Shown: in pieces, positions 26,731 through 35,049 of the stretch
Layout of the letters: each line of letters opens with the position of its first letter
How positions within the stretch are numbered: the first letter of the stretch is position 1
NCBI RefSeq assembly: GCF_030503895.2
Contig: NZ_CP129970.2
Span: forward strand, 1,490,001-1,554,000
Direction: 5' to 3'
DNA from: Marivirga arenosa
Lineage (GTDB): Bacteria; Bacteroidota; Bacteroidia; Cytophagales; Cyclobacteriaceae
Length of the DNA stretch: 64,000 bases
The notes under the pieces: model-generated
The model's database searches: none
What the model was told of the DNA's origin: nothing
What the model saw: only the letters and a program-made list of their open reading frames with translations
Made by a program: the position numbers and the translations under genes

Positions 26731-26848
26731 AGGGGCTACTTCCTTTTTAGGGACTTGCAATGCAAGTATTTGTAAAATAATCGCATTAATTGCGCTTTGA
26801 TTTCCGTCAGGAAAAATTGTACTCATGTTATATTAAGTAGCCCCTTTT
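26731..26848 (+). ncRNA. Candidate structured ncRNA between RT and SLATT genes
   Basis: An 11-bp closing stem (AGGGGCTACTT at 26731-26741, AAGTAGCCCCT at 26835-26845) is followed by TTT, as in a terminator. It encloses several hairpins: CCT/AGG around TTTT (26742-26751), ACTTGC/GCAAGT (26753-26767), CGCA/TGCG (26782-26794) and TTTCC-GTCA-GGAAA (26801-26814). Two unpaired AT-rich segments remain (about 26768-26781 and 26815-26834). It fills nearly the whole gap between RT and SLATT. I infer that it is the RT's RNA partner or template. It could instead only be an elaborate 3' terminator. Confidence 0.65.
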
Positions 26849-26860
26849 ATTTCTATAAAT

Positions 26861-27454
26861 ATGGAACAAGAAGTTGAAAGATGGTATAACAAGCTTTGGG
26901 AAACCAAGGGTGCTAGATTTATTGCTGCCCACCGACTTGAATTACACGAAAAGTTGTCAGTCATAGCAATTAGTCTAATTTCAGTTTATATAATTTCATT
27001 AAACCTACTTGTTTTATTTCCCGTCAGCAAAAGATCAGAGTTATTCAATAATCTAAATATTACATATTCGACTATATGCCTTTCTATATTAATTCTTGTA
27101 GTTTCACTAATTATCAGCTCCAGAAACTATAAATTGAGAGCAGAAAAGTATCATGAATGTGGCAGGCAAATTATGAGGCTGCATGATAAAATTTGTCTTT
27201 GGAAGAATTCAAATTATTCACCAAGTAGCGATGAAATTGAACAAATTAGTAGTGAGTATTTAAACGTTCTTGATAAATATGAAAATCACAAACGTATTGA
27301 TTTTTTAACTTTTCAGGCTAACAATTTATTACATTACAAAGATATATCATGTAAGAAATTATTCTGGTTGAAGGTGAAATCACTTTATTTTGTACAGATT
27401 ATTGGGATTTACCTTCTACCAATTTTTTCCCCATTAATATTGTTGATAATTTAA
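26861..27454 (+). CDS. SLATT-domain membrane effector
   Basis: 197-residue protein with the SLATT layout. An amphipathic N-terminal region (LWETKGARFIAAHRLELHEK) precedes two close membrane helices (about 33-55 and 67-88). A cytoplasmic helical region follows (RNYKLRAEKYHECGRQIMRL), and a further hydrophobic segment lies at the C-terminus (about 174-197). SLATT proteins are predicted pore-forming effectors of nucleotide- or RT-based immune systems. It starts 12 bp after the ncRNA tail in the same cassette as the RT. I infer that it kills or arrests the cell when the RT senses infection. Confidence 0.8.
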   Translation: MEQEVERWYNKLWETKGARFIAAHRLELHEKLSVIAISLISVYIISLNLLVLFPVSKRSELFNNLNITYSTICLSILILVVSLIISSRNYKLRAEKYHECGRQIMRLHDKICLWKNSNYSPSSDEIEQISSEYLNVLDKYENHKRIDFLTFQANNLLHYKDISCKKLFWLKVKSLYFVQIIGIYLLPIFSPLILLII

Positions 27455-27459
27455 AAGAA

Positions 27460-27530
27460 TGTGCCTAACACTATATATGAAATCATAGCAGCCTTCGGAA
27501 TGCTACGCTTCTTATACATAACGTTATCTT
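27460..27530 (+). repeat. attC-like site D between cassettes 3 and 4
   Basis: TGTGCCTAAC (27460-27469, containing GCCTAAC = RYYYAAC) is the exact inverted complement of the cassette 3 start core at 25300-25309. An imperfect hairpin follows (arms around ATAGCA and TGCTAC, apical CCTTCGG). The site ends in GTTATCTT (27523-27530). The total length of ~70 bp fits an attC. Confidence 0.6.
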
Positions 27531-27536
27531 TAAATT

Positions 27537-28337
27537 ATGCGACTTTTTATAATTATACTTTTTGTTATAAGTTTTTCAGGTCTTCAAGCACAAGACTATG
27601 AAAGCGTCCACATCGAAAAAGGTAGAAATCCTGACATTGATAATACGATATTTAAAACTGGAAGAGGATTTCTATACCAACTATCGATTTATGAATCAGG
27701 GGATGAAAAGCAATTAGTTTTTTCTGATACAGATTGGGATTTTGAGGAAATTTCTCAAGAATCTTCTAAAGGCCAAGTGAACAGTATAATCTATTTAACT
27801 GCTTCAGTAAATAGATCAAAAAGAATTAATAAAAAACAAACAGAAGTAATAATTGGATTTGAACCACAAGGAAAAACCTTTCAAAATACAGGGATCGTTG
27901 AAAATGCTCAAAATATCTGGTTGCATCCACCCAGAAGCAACTTCTTTAAGATTTTAGAACTTTGTCCATTTCCCTATGTAAAGTTTTCCTCAGCCGATTT
28001 GAAATGGCAGGATAAAATAAAGATAGATCAAAAATGGCAGGACAGCAGATGGGCAACATGGGAAGGTGATCAGACGATTGATTTAATTTATGCCAATAAA
28101 GGATTCAAAAATATTGCGTCTCATTTGGGAGAATTTCGATGCTTGATAACCAAAAGCACCGCAAAGAGTACATTTGGGGAATCCATTTTAACAACTTATT
28201 TTAATTCTGAAGTGGGGTTCGTAAAAATGGAGTACGAAATTTTAGGCAGGTACACAGTCCTTTTAGAACTTGTTGAAATAAAAGAATTCGGTGAAATACT
28301 AAGCCCAGAAGATTACTTAATTAAGAAAAGAAGATAA
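27537..28337 (+). CDS. Secreted protein of unknown function (cassette 4)
   Basis: 266 residues with a clear N-terminal signal peptide ending LQAQ. The mature part is beta-rich, with ELCPFPYVKF, LKWQDKIKIDQKWQDSRWATWEG and an ending rich in Val/Glu. I do not recognise the family. The gene starts 7 bp after a cassette core, and its stop codon overlaps the matching inverted core AAGATAAC (28331-28338). Confidence 0.65.
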   Translation: MRLFIIILFVISFSGLQAQDYESVHIEKGRNPDIDNTIFKTGRGFLYQLSIYESGDEKQLVFSDTDWDFEEISQESSKGQVNSIIYLTASVNRSKRINKKQTEVIIGFEPQGKTFQNTGIVENAQNIWLHPPRSNFFKILELCPFPYVKFSSADLKWQDKIKIDQKWQDSRWATWEGDQTIDLIYANKGFKNIASHLGEFRCLITKSTAKSTFGESILTTYFNSEVGFVKMEYEILGRYTVLLELVEIKEFGEILSPEDYLIKKRR

Positions 28338-28755
28338 CAAATACTAAAATGAATATGCGAACTGATCCCTTGGAAGATGGAATGCCGCTATATTTTTTTC
28401 AATAGAAAAAGGTGTTGGTTTATTCAAATGTTCGTAAGCAATATAATGTAATGCTTCCTGACATAATACCAAAGGGTTTAAGAATATTGGTTGTAAATAA
28501 TAGATAAAATGAACCAATAGATTAAAAACCCAGCAGTAAATAAAATGGCTGTTATCCCAAAAGCTATGCTGAATGGATTAAGATTCTGTATATTCAAGTC
28601 GAATAAAATTTATAAATGGATGCAGAAAAGTGCCGGCCGTTTAGGCAGGGAAAGTACACTTTGAAAAAACCAGAAAGCTCATTAGGTGGAATACACTGAG
28701 AGCCTTAAGGGCTTAGAAACATTTTGGAAAAATAAAACCAATTAAATAATACAAT
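28338..28755 (+). other. 418-bp stretch without a recognisable gene
   Basis: No credible reading frame, RNA or strong hairpin is seen. Short frames such as a 39-codon one from 28545 look like chance or decayed coding sequence. If cassette 4 has its own attC-like site, its far end is not recognisable here. Confidence 0.5.
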
Positions 28756-29136
28756 ATGCTAGAAACAATCTCCGCCACAATCTTTACCGCATTCACCTTT
28801 GTTGTAATCCTATTTCAAGGATGTTTAGCCGCTGGCGCACCATGGGGAAAAGCATCAATGGGGGGCAAATACCCAGGAAAATATCCCTTAAAGATGCGAT
28901 TCGTTGCCGTCCTGAATATGCTAATTTTAGCTTTTATGTCAGCAATTGTTTTATCTGAAGCAAATTTGTTATTCCCTCAACTAAATTCAATTTCTAGTAT
29001 CGGGATTTGGCCTATAGTTATATTTTTTATTTTCGGTACTATAATGAATACCATTACTCCCAGTAAAATAGAACGTATTTGGGCTCCTGTGGCTTTAATA
29101 CAATTTATCACGAGTCTTATTATAGCAATTAAATAA
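28756..29136 (+). CDS. Small four-helix membrane protein, function unknown
   Basis: 126 residues with four hydrophobic segments (about 5-27, 48-66, 80-98, 106-125) and a conserved-looking loop (GAPWGKASMGGKYPGKYPLKMR). This LFQ..LAxGAPWG pattern recurs in small membrane proteins of many bacteria, but no function is known to me. The gene is intact, although the following genes are broken. Confidence 0.65.
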   Translation: MLETISATIFTAFTFVVILFQGCLAAGAPWGKASMGGKYPGKYPLKMRFVAVLNMLILAFMSAIVLSEANLLFPQLNSISSIGIWPIVIFFIFGTIMNTITPSKIERIWAPVALIQFITSLIIAIK

Positions 29137-29223
29137 GCCTATATTGCGTTTCTTTTACAAACTGTGAATAGAACCATAGCAAACAGCTTCTTTACCAATA
29201 TAGGGTATCTATTAAAACAAAAA

Positions 29224-30289
29224 ATGAGAGCAGCATTCCTCCTATTAATTTCCTCTTTATTATTGAGCTGCTCAAGCGAAGCACAGATTTATCCCGATAG
29301 AAACTGGGGTCTTAATCAAAACCCTGCTTTAGATGGCTGGGGAGATACGGAACGATCAACTTTTACACGCTATATCATTGATAGCACTAATGTTACTGGC
29401 CTAGTTATTATTCATAAAGGTCAAGTTGTACTTGAATATGGGGACTTAGAAGAAAACAGCTATATCGCATCTTGTAGAAAAAGCATATTGGCAATTCTCT
29501 ATGGTAAATATGTGGAAAATGGTCAGATCAATTTAGATAAATCACTTGGTTCACTAAAAATTGAGGATCATTCTCCCTTACTGGAAATTGAAAAGTCAGC
29601 AACTATCAAGGACGTAATATCAGCACGTTCAGGCGTTTTTTTACCCGGATCCAATGGGGGTGATTTTAGAAGACTAGCTCCCCAAAAGAGGATCTGTAAA
29701 GCCAGGTAGTTATTGGCTTTATAGTAACTGGGATTTTAATTTAGCAGGTTACATTTTTGAACAGCAAACGAAGAAAAATATATATGATGAAATAGAAGAG
29801 CAATTAGTACAGCCTCTTCAAATGCAAGATTGGAATAGGTCTATACAACTAAAAAATGGAAATCTAGAAGTATCGAAGTTCCCGGCTTACCATATGTGGT
29901 TTTCTACTAGAGATATGGCACGTATTGGCTTATTGATGCTTAGAAAGGGAAAGTGGAAAGATACGCAAGTTATTCCTGAAGAATGGGTAGAAGAAATAGT
30001 AACTCAAAGAACATCTTATCAAGAGGCTCAAAAAAATGCACCCATCTTAAAAGAAGATGGACTTGACCTAGGCTATGGATATATGTGGTGGTTAATTGAA
30101 AACACAGACGACAACAAACTTAAAAATGCTTACTCGGCTCAGGGTGCCTTAGGACAAAACATTACAGTTTATCCTGAAATAGATGTAGTGCTTGCCTTTA
30201 AAACAAAAAGTGATTATGGGAGAAGAAATAGCATTCAAACTCAAATGAAACTGATAAGAAAAGCTGTGGAAATCTATAGCCCAAATTAA
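29224..30289 (+). pseudogene. Serine hydrolase (class C beta-lactamase-like), frameshifted
   Basis: The lipoprotein signal MRAAFLLLISSLLLSC opens a beta-lactamase-family hydrolase. The catalytic SxxK is SCRK (Ser83), and the second motif YSN lies in YWLYSNWDFN. The frame breaks between about 29675 and 29700, where CTCCCCAAAAG carries one base too many. Removing one C or A restores PKRGSVKPGSYW and joins the two halves. The C-terminal half runs to 30289 in frame +2. It may be a true pseudogene or a sequencing error in the short homopolymers. The GTG at 29164 was not used as start because the signal begins at 29224. Confidence 0.8.
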
Positions 30290-30421
30290 AATAATGTAAG
30301 TCTTTAGTATATAAATATCCAGCTGCTTAGGTTTAGAGCAGCGCTAACAATGAAAATTAAAATTTACAATGATAGCATTCAAAATAGAGTTTTATCATCA
30401 CATTAACTTCTCCTAACTAAA

Positions 30422-31595
30422 ATGAGAAACAACATCATTACACTTCTATTATTACTGATTGGGCTTAACTACGCAAAATCACAAGATTCGGAATCCTTAA
30501 TTATCGGTACAAAACATCAAATACATTCTAACATCCTGAGTGAAGAGCGGGAGTATTGGGTAAATCTGCCAGATATCATATAATAATGAAGGTGGTTCTT
30601 ATAAAATGTACCCTATATTGATCGTCCTAGATGGAAACGCTCACTTCAAATCAATATCTGGAATGTTAAACTATATGAGTTCTGGATATAATGGAAACAT
30701 TGAAGTTCCTGAAATGATAGTAGTGGCGATTCAGAATGTAAACAGACGGAGAGATTTTACTCCAGATAAAGTGGTTACCGTTAGAGAAAATGATACGGGA
30801 GGAGGGGAAAACTTTCTATCCTTTCTGGAAAATGAACTTATTCCTGAATTGGATCAGAAATATAGAACAATTCCTTATCGAATCCTTTTCGGTCATTCTT
30901 TAGGGGGCTTGTTAGCAACACATGCTTACATGAAAGAAGAAACCCTTTTTAATGCTTTTATTGCAGTAGACCCAAGTTTTGGAACATGGGATACTGAAAC
31001 TATGGATCAGAAACTAGCCGCTGTTAGTGAAAATTCCTTTAATAGATATTTGTATCTCGCTACAGCTAATTGGGGGAAAAGAAATTTCACTAACCGTGAT
31101 CGTCATTTGAGATTATTTGAAGCATTAAATAGTAAATGTGAGGGTCCATTTCCCGCTAAATATGAGTACTTCGAAAATGAAAACCACGGTTCCGTACCTC
31201 CACTCGCTTTTTATAATGCGATTACATCCATTTTTGAAGGGTATGGGGTATATTATCGAGATATTAATGATAGTGAACAACTAGTACAACATTTTGAATT
31301 GTTATCTAACAGGCTATCCTTTGAATTTAATCCTCCAGAGTATTTGGTAAATAGAGTTGCTTATTATTTACTTAGATCGAAAGATAAAAAAGATAGATCA
31401 GAAGCCTTAAAGCTTTTCGAACTAAATACTAAAAACTATCCTAATTCCTTTAATGCATTTGATAGCCTAGGTGAAGCTTTTGAGGGTTTAGGAGAAAACA
31501 AAAAAGCCCTTCAAAATTATGAAAAATCTATTGAACTAAATCCCAAAAATCAACATGCTAAAATGAAAATTGAATCCTTAAAGAAAAGTAAATAA
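30422..31595 (+). pseudogene. Putative esterase (alpha/beta hydrolase) with C-terminal TPR, frameshifted
   Basis: A signal peptide (MRNNIITLLLLLIGLNYAKS) opens a frame that runs to LPDII and then stops at about 30580. The downstream frame reads SYNNEGGSYKMYPILIVLDG, so one extra base near CCAGATATCA disrupts the gene. The remainder has the hydrolase core, with the nucleophile in FGHSLGGLLA and the putative His in NHGSVP, and two TPR-like repeats near the end (NAFDSLGEAFEGLGENKKAL). It resembles siderophore-esterase-like secreted hydrolases. The ATG at 30606 would give a product without a signal peptide. Confidence 0.78.
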
Positions 31596-31670
31596 AATGT
31601 AGATATTAGTATTTAAGTCTCCTTTCATTTTAATAAATTCATCCTTGGTATCATAAATATTATACTTTTA

Positions 31671-32522
31671 ATGAAGAAGCTCTTTTTTATACTTTACTTT
31701 TTAATTTTTGCAAATGTTGTATTTAGTCAGAAACAGCCCTATGTGATTTACAAAGCTAATGGAAAAGAGGTTTCTTACGAAAAGATGCTTAAATCACTTC
31801 AAAAAAGTAATATCATCTTATTTGGAGAGTTGCATAACAACCCCATTGCACATTGGCTACAATATGAAGTAACTGCAGATCTTCATGAATCTAAGCCACT
31901 TATTTTAGGAGCCGAAATGTTGGAGGCTGATAATCAAGAAGCATTGAATCACTATTTAATCGATAGCATAAACTATAAAGCTCTTGACACCCTAGCCAGA
32001 CTTTGGCCGAATTATAAAACAGATTATGCTCCGCTAGTTGATCTCGCTAAAGATAAAAAGCTAGAATTTATTGCGACTAATGTCCCAAGAAGGTATGCCA
32101 ACCTAGTGTACAGAAAAGGTTTTGAAGCACTTGATTCGCTTTCAGATCAAGAAAAAAAATGGGTTGCACCTTTACCAATTATTTTTGAGCCTGAATTACC
32201 AACCTACCAAAACATTCTAAAAATGATGGGAGAGCACGGCAGTCCAAAGTTAGTGATGGCTCAAGCGATAAAAGATGCTACTATGGCTCATTTTATATTA
32301 AAGCATTATCAGGAGAATCATACTTTTATACATTATAACGGAGCCTACCATTCCGATAAATATGAAGGCATATTGTGGTATTTAAAGCAGAAACGGGATG
32401 ATTTAAATTATGCTACTATTTCAACTGTATCACAGGTAAATATTCATGAACTAGAAGAAGAGAATCTCAATAAAGCAGATTTTATTATTTGTGTGGATAA
32501 TGATATGACGACTACTTACTAA
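31671..32522 (+). CDS. ChaN-family lipoprotein-like haem-binding protein
   Basis: 283 residues with an N-terminal signal peptide ending in VFSQ and the ChaN (Cofac_haem_bdg) core: IILFGELHNNPIAHWLQYEV, LGAEMLEADNQ, and FIHYNGAYHSDKYEGILWYL. The family has been linked to haem/iron uptake. The gene is intact, flanked by a frameshifted esterase and a truncated methyltransferase. Confidence 0.82.
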   Translation: MKKLFFILYFLIFANVVFSQKQPYVIYKANGKEVSYEKMLKSLQKSNIILFGELHNNPIAHWLQYEVTADLHESKPLILGAEMLEADNQEALNHYLIDSINYKALDTLARLWPNYKTDYAPLVDLAKDKKLEFIATNVPRRYANLVYRKGFEALDSLSDQEKKWVAPLPIIFEPELPTYQNILKMMGEHGSPKLVMAQAIKDATMAHFILKHYQENHTFIHYNGAYHSDKYEGILWYLKQKRDDLNYATISTVSQVNIHELEEENLNKADFIICVDNDMTTTY

Positions 32523-32597
32523 GAATTGAGTAATCCCTTTTAGCATTGAAATATTATTTACTACTTTCATGCTTTTATTAAGATTTGCAAAACATAG

Positions 32598-32846
32598 ATG
32601 GGAGTTTTAAGAACGGTTTTTAGAAGAAATACACATAACTCATTTTTCAAAGCCTTAGCTGGTTTCGGAAGGTCCATGAATAGATTTTATGAAAACAAGA
32701 ATTATGATTCTAAAAGCAATGGAGAGGAACTGCTCCTAAAAAAATTAGCGAAACTAAATCCTAGAATCGTTTTTGATGGAGGTGTTAATATTGGAAAATA
32801 TTCGAAGTTGCTCAGAATCACCATTAAAAGATTGGTTCTAAAATAA
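32598..32846 (+). pseudogene. FkbM-family methyltransferase, truncated N-terminal remnant
   Basis: 82 residues that match only the start of an FkbM methyltransferase: FYENKNYDSKSNGEELLLKK and the first SAM motif IVFDGGVNIGKYS. The protein then runs into a few basic residues and a stop. The catalytic core is missing. No continuation is recognisable in the next ~185 bp before the following gene. Confidence 0.65.
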
Positions 32847-33031
32847 AGGAAAATTATATTTTTAAATTTTATCAAAGAAAATTGGATAGTCTTACGACTT
32901 AGTTTATGAAATAACACTTTCAGCATAACTTTGTCAACAACTTCTTCTTGCTTAATTTCGTGTTCTATTTTTGATAGGAAAACAATGGGTTTTAACAAAC
33001 AGTAACAAATCCCGAACTAACATATTAAATT

Positions 33032-34879
33032 ATGAGCGAAAATAAAGTCTTAAATTATATCGATGATGTAGTGAATAATGTTCCATCTGATTGGTTAAAA
33101 CTTACTACTCACAGATTAGATATTTACAATGAAGATTTAGCAAAAACTGAATTTCTTCAACACTTTAATAACTTATTTGAACAAGGAAACTCTGAAACCT
33201 CCACACTGAGCGAACTTCCTACCGCTTATGATTATATTAGATTAGGCCACCCTCTGTCAACTGTATTAGAATGGTCAATCGCAAAATTAAATGGTTTAAA
33301 AGCCGATCAAGTTATAAGTTTTGCATCTCGCACTATTCCCATATTAGCTGTATTAAGAAAAAACCTATTTGATAAAAAAGAAACAATACTTTATTATAAA
33401 GGAGAGCTTCCTGAGTCCTTGGATTTAGATACAATTCAACAAACGTATAATTATACGTTAAAAATTCAAAAAATTGACAGCCTTGATGATATTGAAAAGT
33501 TTAGCGGAAGCACCATTTTCTTTCAAGCTACCAACGACTTAGGAAAGGTAGAATTAAACGAAAATATTGACTTTTATATTAATTCTCATAGTCAGCTAGG
33601 AAGTGTATTAATGGTAAATGGTGCTAAAAATGAAGCATACATTCCTGCTATTCAGCATGTAAGAAGGAGGGAAACCATTGCTATGACTCCTCAAAATTCG
33701 TATAGTGCCTTACAATTAATTCAAGGAAACAAAATTGCTGCTTTTGATCAAGCCAAATTTGAATCTGATAAGAAATCCGTTCTTGAGTCAATTCGAAAAA
33801 TAACAGCTTCCGAAACAAAGGCCTTATTAGGATCATGCGGATTATCAGTTCAATATGCCATTATGATGGGATTGATCGAACATGCCATGAAACAACATCC
33901 AGGCAAAGCCATAAAAATCATAGTGCCACCAAACTGTTATGGAGGAACAAATGATCAGGCAAGAAGAGTAGCCGCAGCTGTTGACAATGTTGATATCATG
34001 GATTTACCAGTTGATGGTGATAATGATATGGTACAATCAACTGACAAAGTTTTAGATGAAGCAGCAAAACTTGATGCTGTTCCATTAATTATTGCAGAAA
34101 TCCCAACCAACCCTAGAGTTGAGGTTCCAGATATGGACGCTCTAAGAAAGGCTTTGGTGAAAGATAGAAAAACACCTAATGGGGAAAATGCCACTGACCC
34201 CATATTCATACTTGACCAAACATTCTGCCCTAATATTCAATTTTTAAGTGAAGAGGGTATTCTTTCAGAAGTTCAGGTTATTTCATATGTAAGTGGATCT
34301 AAATTTCCGAGTGGCGGTAAGTGCACAGCTGGTTATGTTACGGCTAATAGAAAGGCCTCTCACCTTATGGATTCAATTGAAAAGCATATAAGATTATGTG
34401 ATAATGAAGCAACTCCTTTGCAAACTGAAATCTTGGCAGAACAATTGCCGTCTATGAATCAAAGAATTGCGGATGCCTACAAAAATACGAGAGAGTTTGT
34501 AAATTTTATAAAGGAAACTTTGCCTTCTGCTAAAATAAATTTTGTTTCTGAAGAACTGGCTAAGCAAGATTTTACTCCGTCAGTATTTTCCTTAGATCTT
34601 CCTACTAAAGGCAACACAGATGAAGAAAGAGAAGAATACAAAAGAGCTTTAAACCAAAAGCTTATTGATATGATGATCACAGAAATTCCAAATGAAAGTA
34701 AATACTGCGTGAGTTATGGTCAGCTAAAAGGTTGCTATTGGACTATTCCGGCTACCTCCACACAAGGAACTACTAAAGAAGAAGATAAAGACTATATAGC
34801 AAGAGTTTCTGTTTCTCCAGACTTAGATTTAGAAAAGCATAAACAAGTATTTGCTGATTTTGTGAAAAGCATTGATTAA
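33032..34879 (+). CDS. PLP-dependent Cys/Met metabolism family enzyme, unusually long
   Basis: 615 residues, compared with about 400 for cystathionine gamma-synthase and its relatives. The C-terminal ~370 residues hold the fold-type I core: GSCGLSVQYAIMMGLIEH, IIVPPNCYGGTNDQARRVA, FILDQTFCPN, and the PLP lysine (about residue 424) in GSKFPSGGKCTAGY. The first ~240 residues are extra and not recognised. The reaction is unclear: gamma-synthase, lyase or another transsulfuration-type step. A strong terminator follows, so it is probably monocistronic. Confidence 0.75.
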   Translation: MSENKVLNYIDDVVNNVPSDWLKLTTHRLDIYNEDLAKTEFLQHFNNLFEQGNSETSTLSELPTAYDYIRLGHPLSTVLEWSIAKLNGLKADQVISFASRTIPILAVLRKNLFDKKETILYYKGELPESLDLDTIQQTYNYTLKIQKIDSLDDIEKFSGSTIFFQATNDLGKVELNENIDFYINSHSQLGSVLMVNGAKNEAYIPAIQHVRRRETIAMTPQNSYSALQLIQGNKIAAFDQAKFESDKKSVLESIRKITASETKALLGSCGLSVQYAIMMGLIEHAMKQHPGKAIKIIVPPNCYGGTNDQARRVAAAVDNVDIMDLPVDGDNDMVQSTDKVLDEAAKLDAVPLIIAEIPTNPRVEVPDMDALRKALVKDRKTPNGENATDPIFILDQTFCPNIQFLSEEGILSEVQVISYVSGSKFPSGGKCTAGYVTANRKASHLMDSIEKHIRLCDNEATPLQTEILAEQLPSMNQRIADAYKNTREFVNFIKETLPSAKINFVSEELAKQDFTPSVFSLDLPTKGNTDEEREEYKRALNQKLIDMMITEIPNESKYCVSYGQLKGCYWTIPATSTQGTTKEEDKDYIARVSVSPDLDLEKHKQVFADFVKSID

Positions 34880-34904
34880 GAATCATATTTTAGATCTTTA
34901 TTTA

Positions 34905-34939
34905 AAATCGCACAGGATATTTCTTGTGCGATTTTTTTA
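34905..34939 (+). terminator. Intrinsic terminator
   Basis: Perfect 10-bp stem AAATCGCACA/TGTGCGATTT with a 10-nt loop, followed by TTTTA. It closes the PLP enzyme gene. Confidence 0.85.
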
Positions 34940-35049
34940 TTTTAAATCTTTCTATAACCACTATTAACCTTTGGTCTAATCTCCGCACGGATAATATCAA
35001 ATTTATTCCTTAACTTATTTGATAATTTTCTTGCATTAAATCCTTGACC

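Noticed and set aside
25352-27454. RT locus as a retron
   Set aside because: No typical msr-msd arrangement upstream of the RT; the structured RNA lies downstream and the partner is a SLATT protein.
28545-28664. 39-codon frame in the gene-free stretch
   Set aside because: Too short, no homology that I recognise and no good start context.
22480-28755. CRISPR array
   Set aside because: The repeats here are inverted, differ between units and are not regularly spaced.
29822-30289. Separate 155-codon gene for the hydrolase C-terminus
   Set aside because: It is the frameshifted second half of the beta-lactamase-like gene and has no start or catalytic Ser of its own.
32702-32998. 98-codon minus-strand frame beside the FkbM remnant
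   Set aside because: It overlaps the remnant antisense, has no recognisable domain and biased composition; likely chance.
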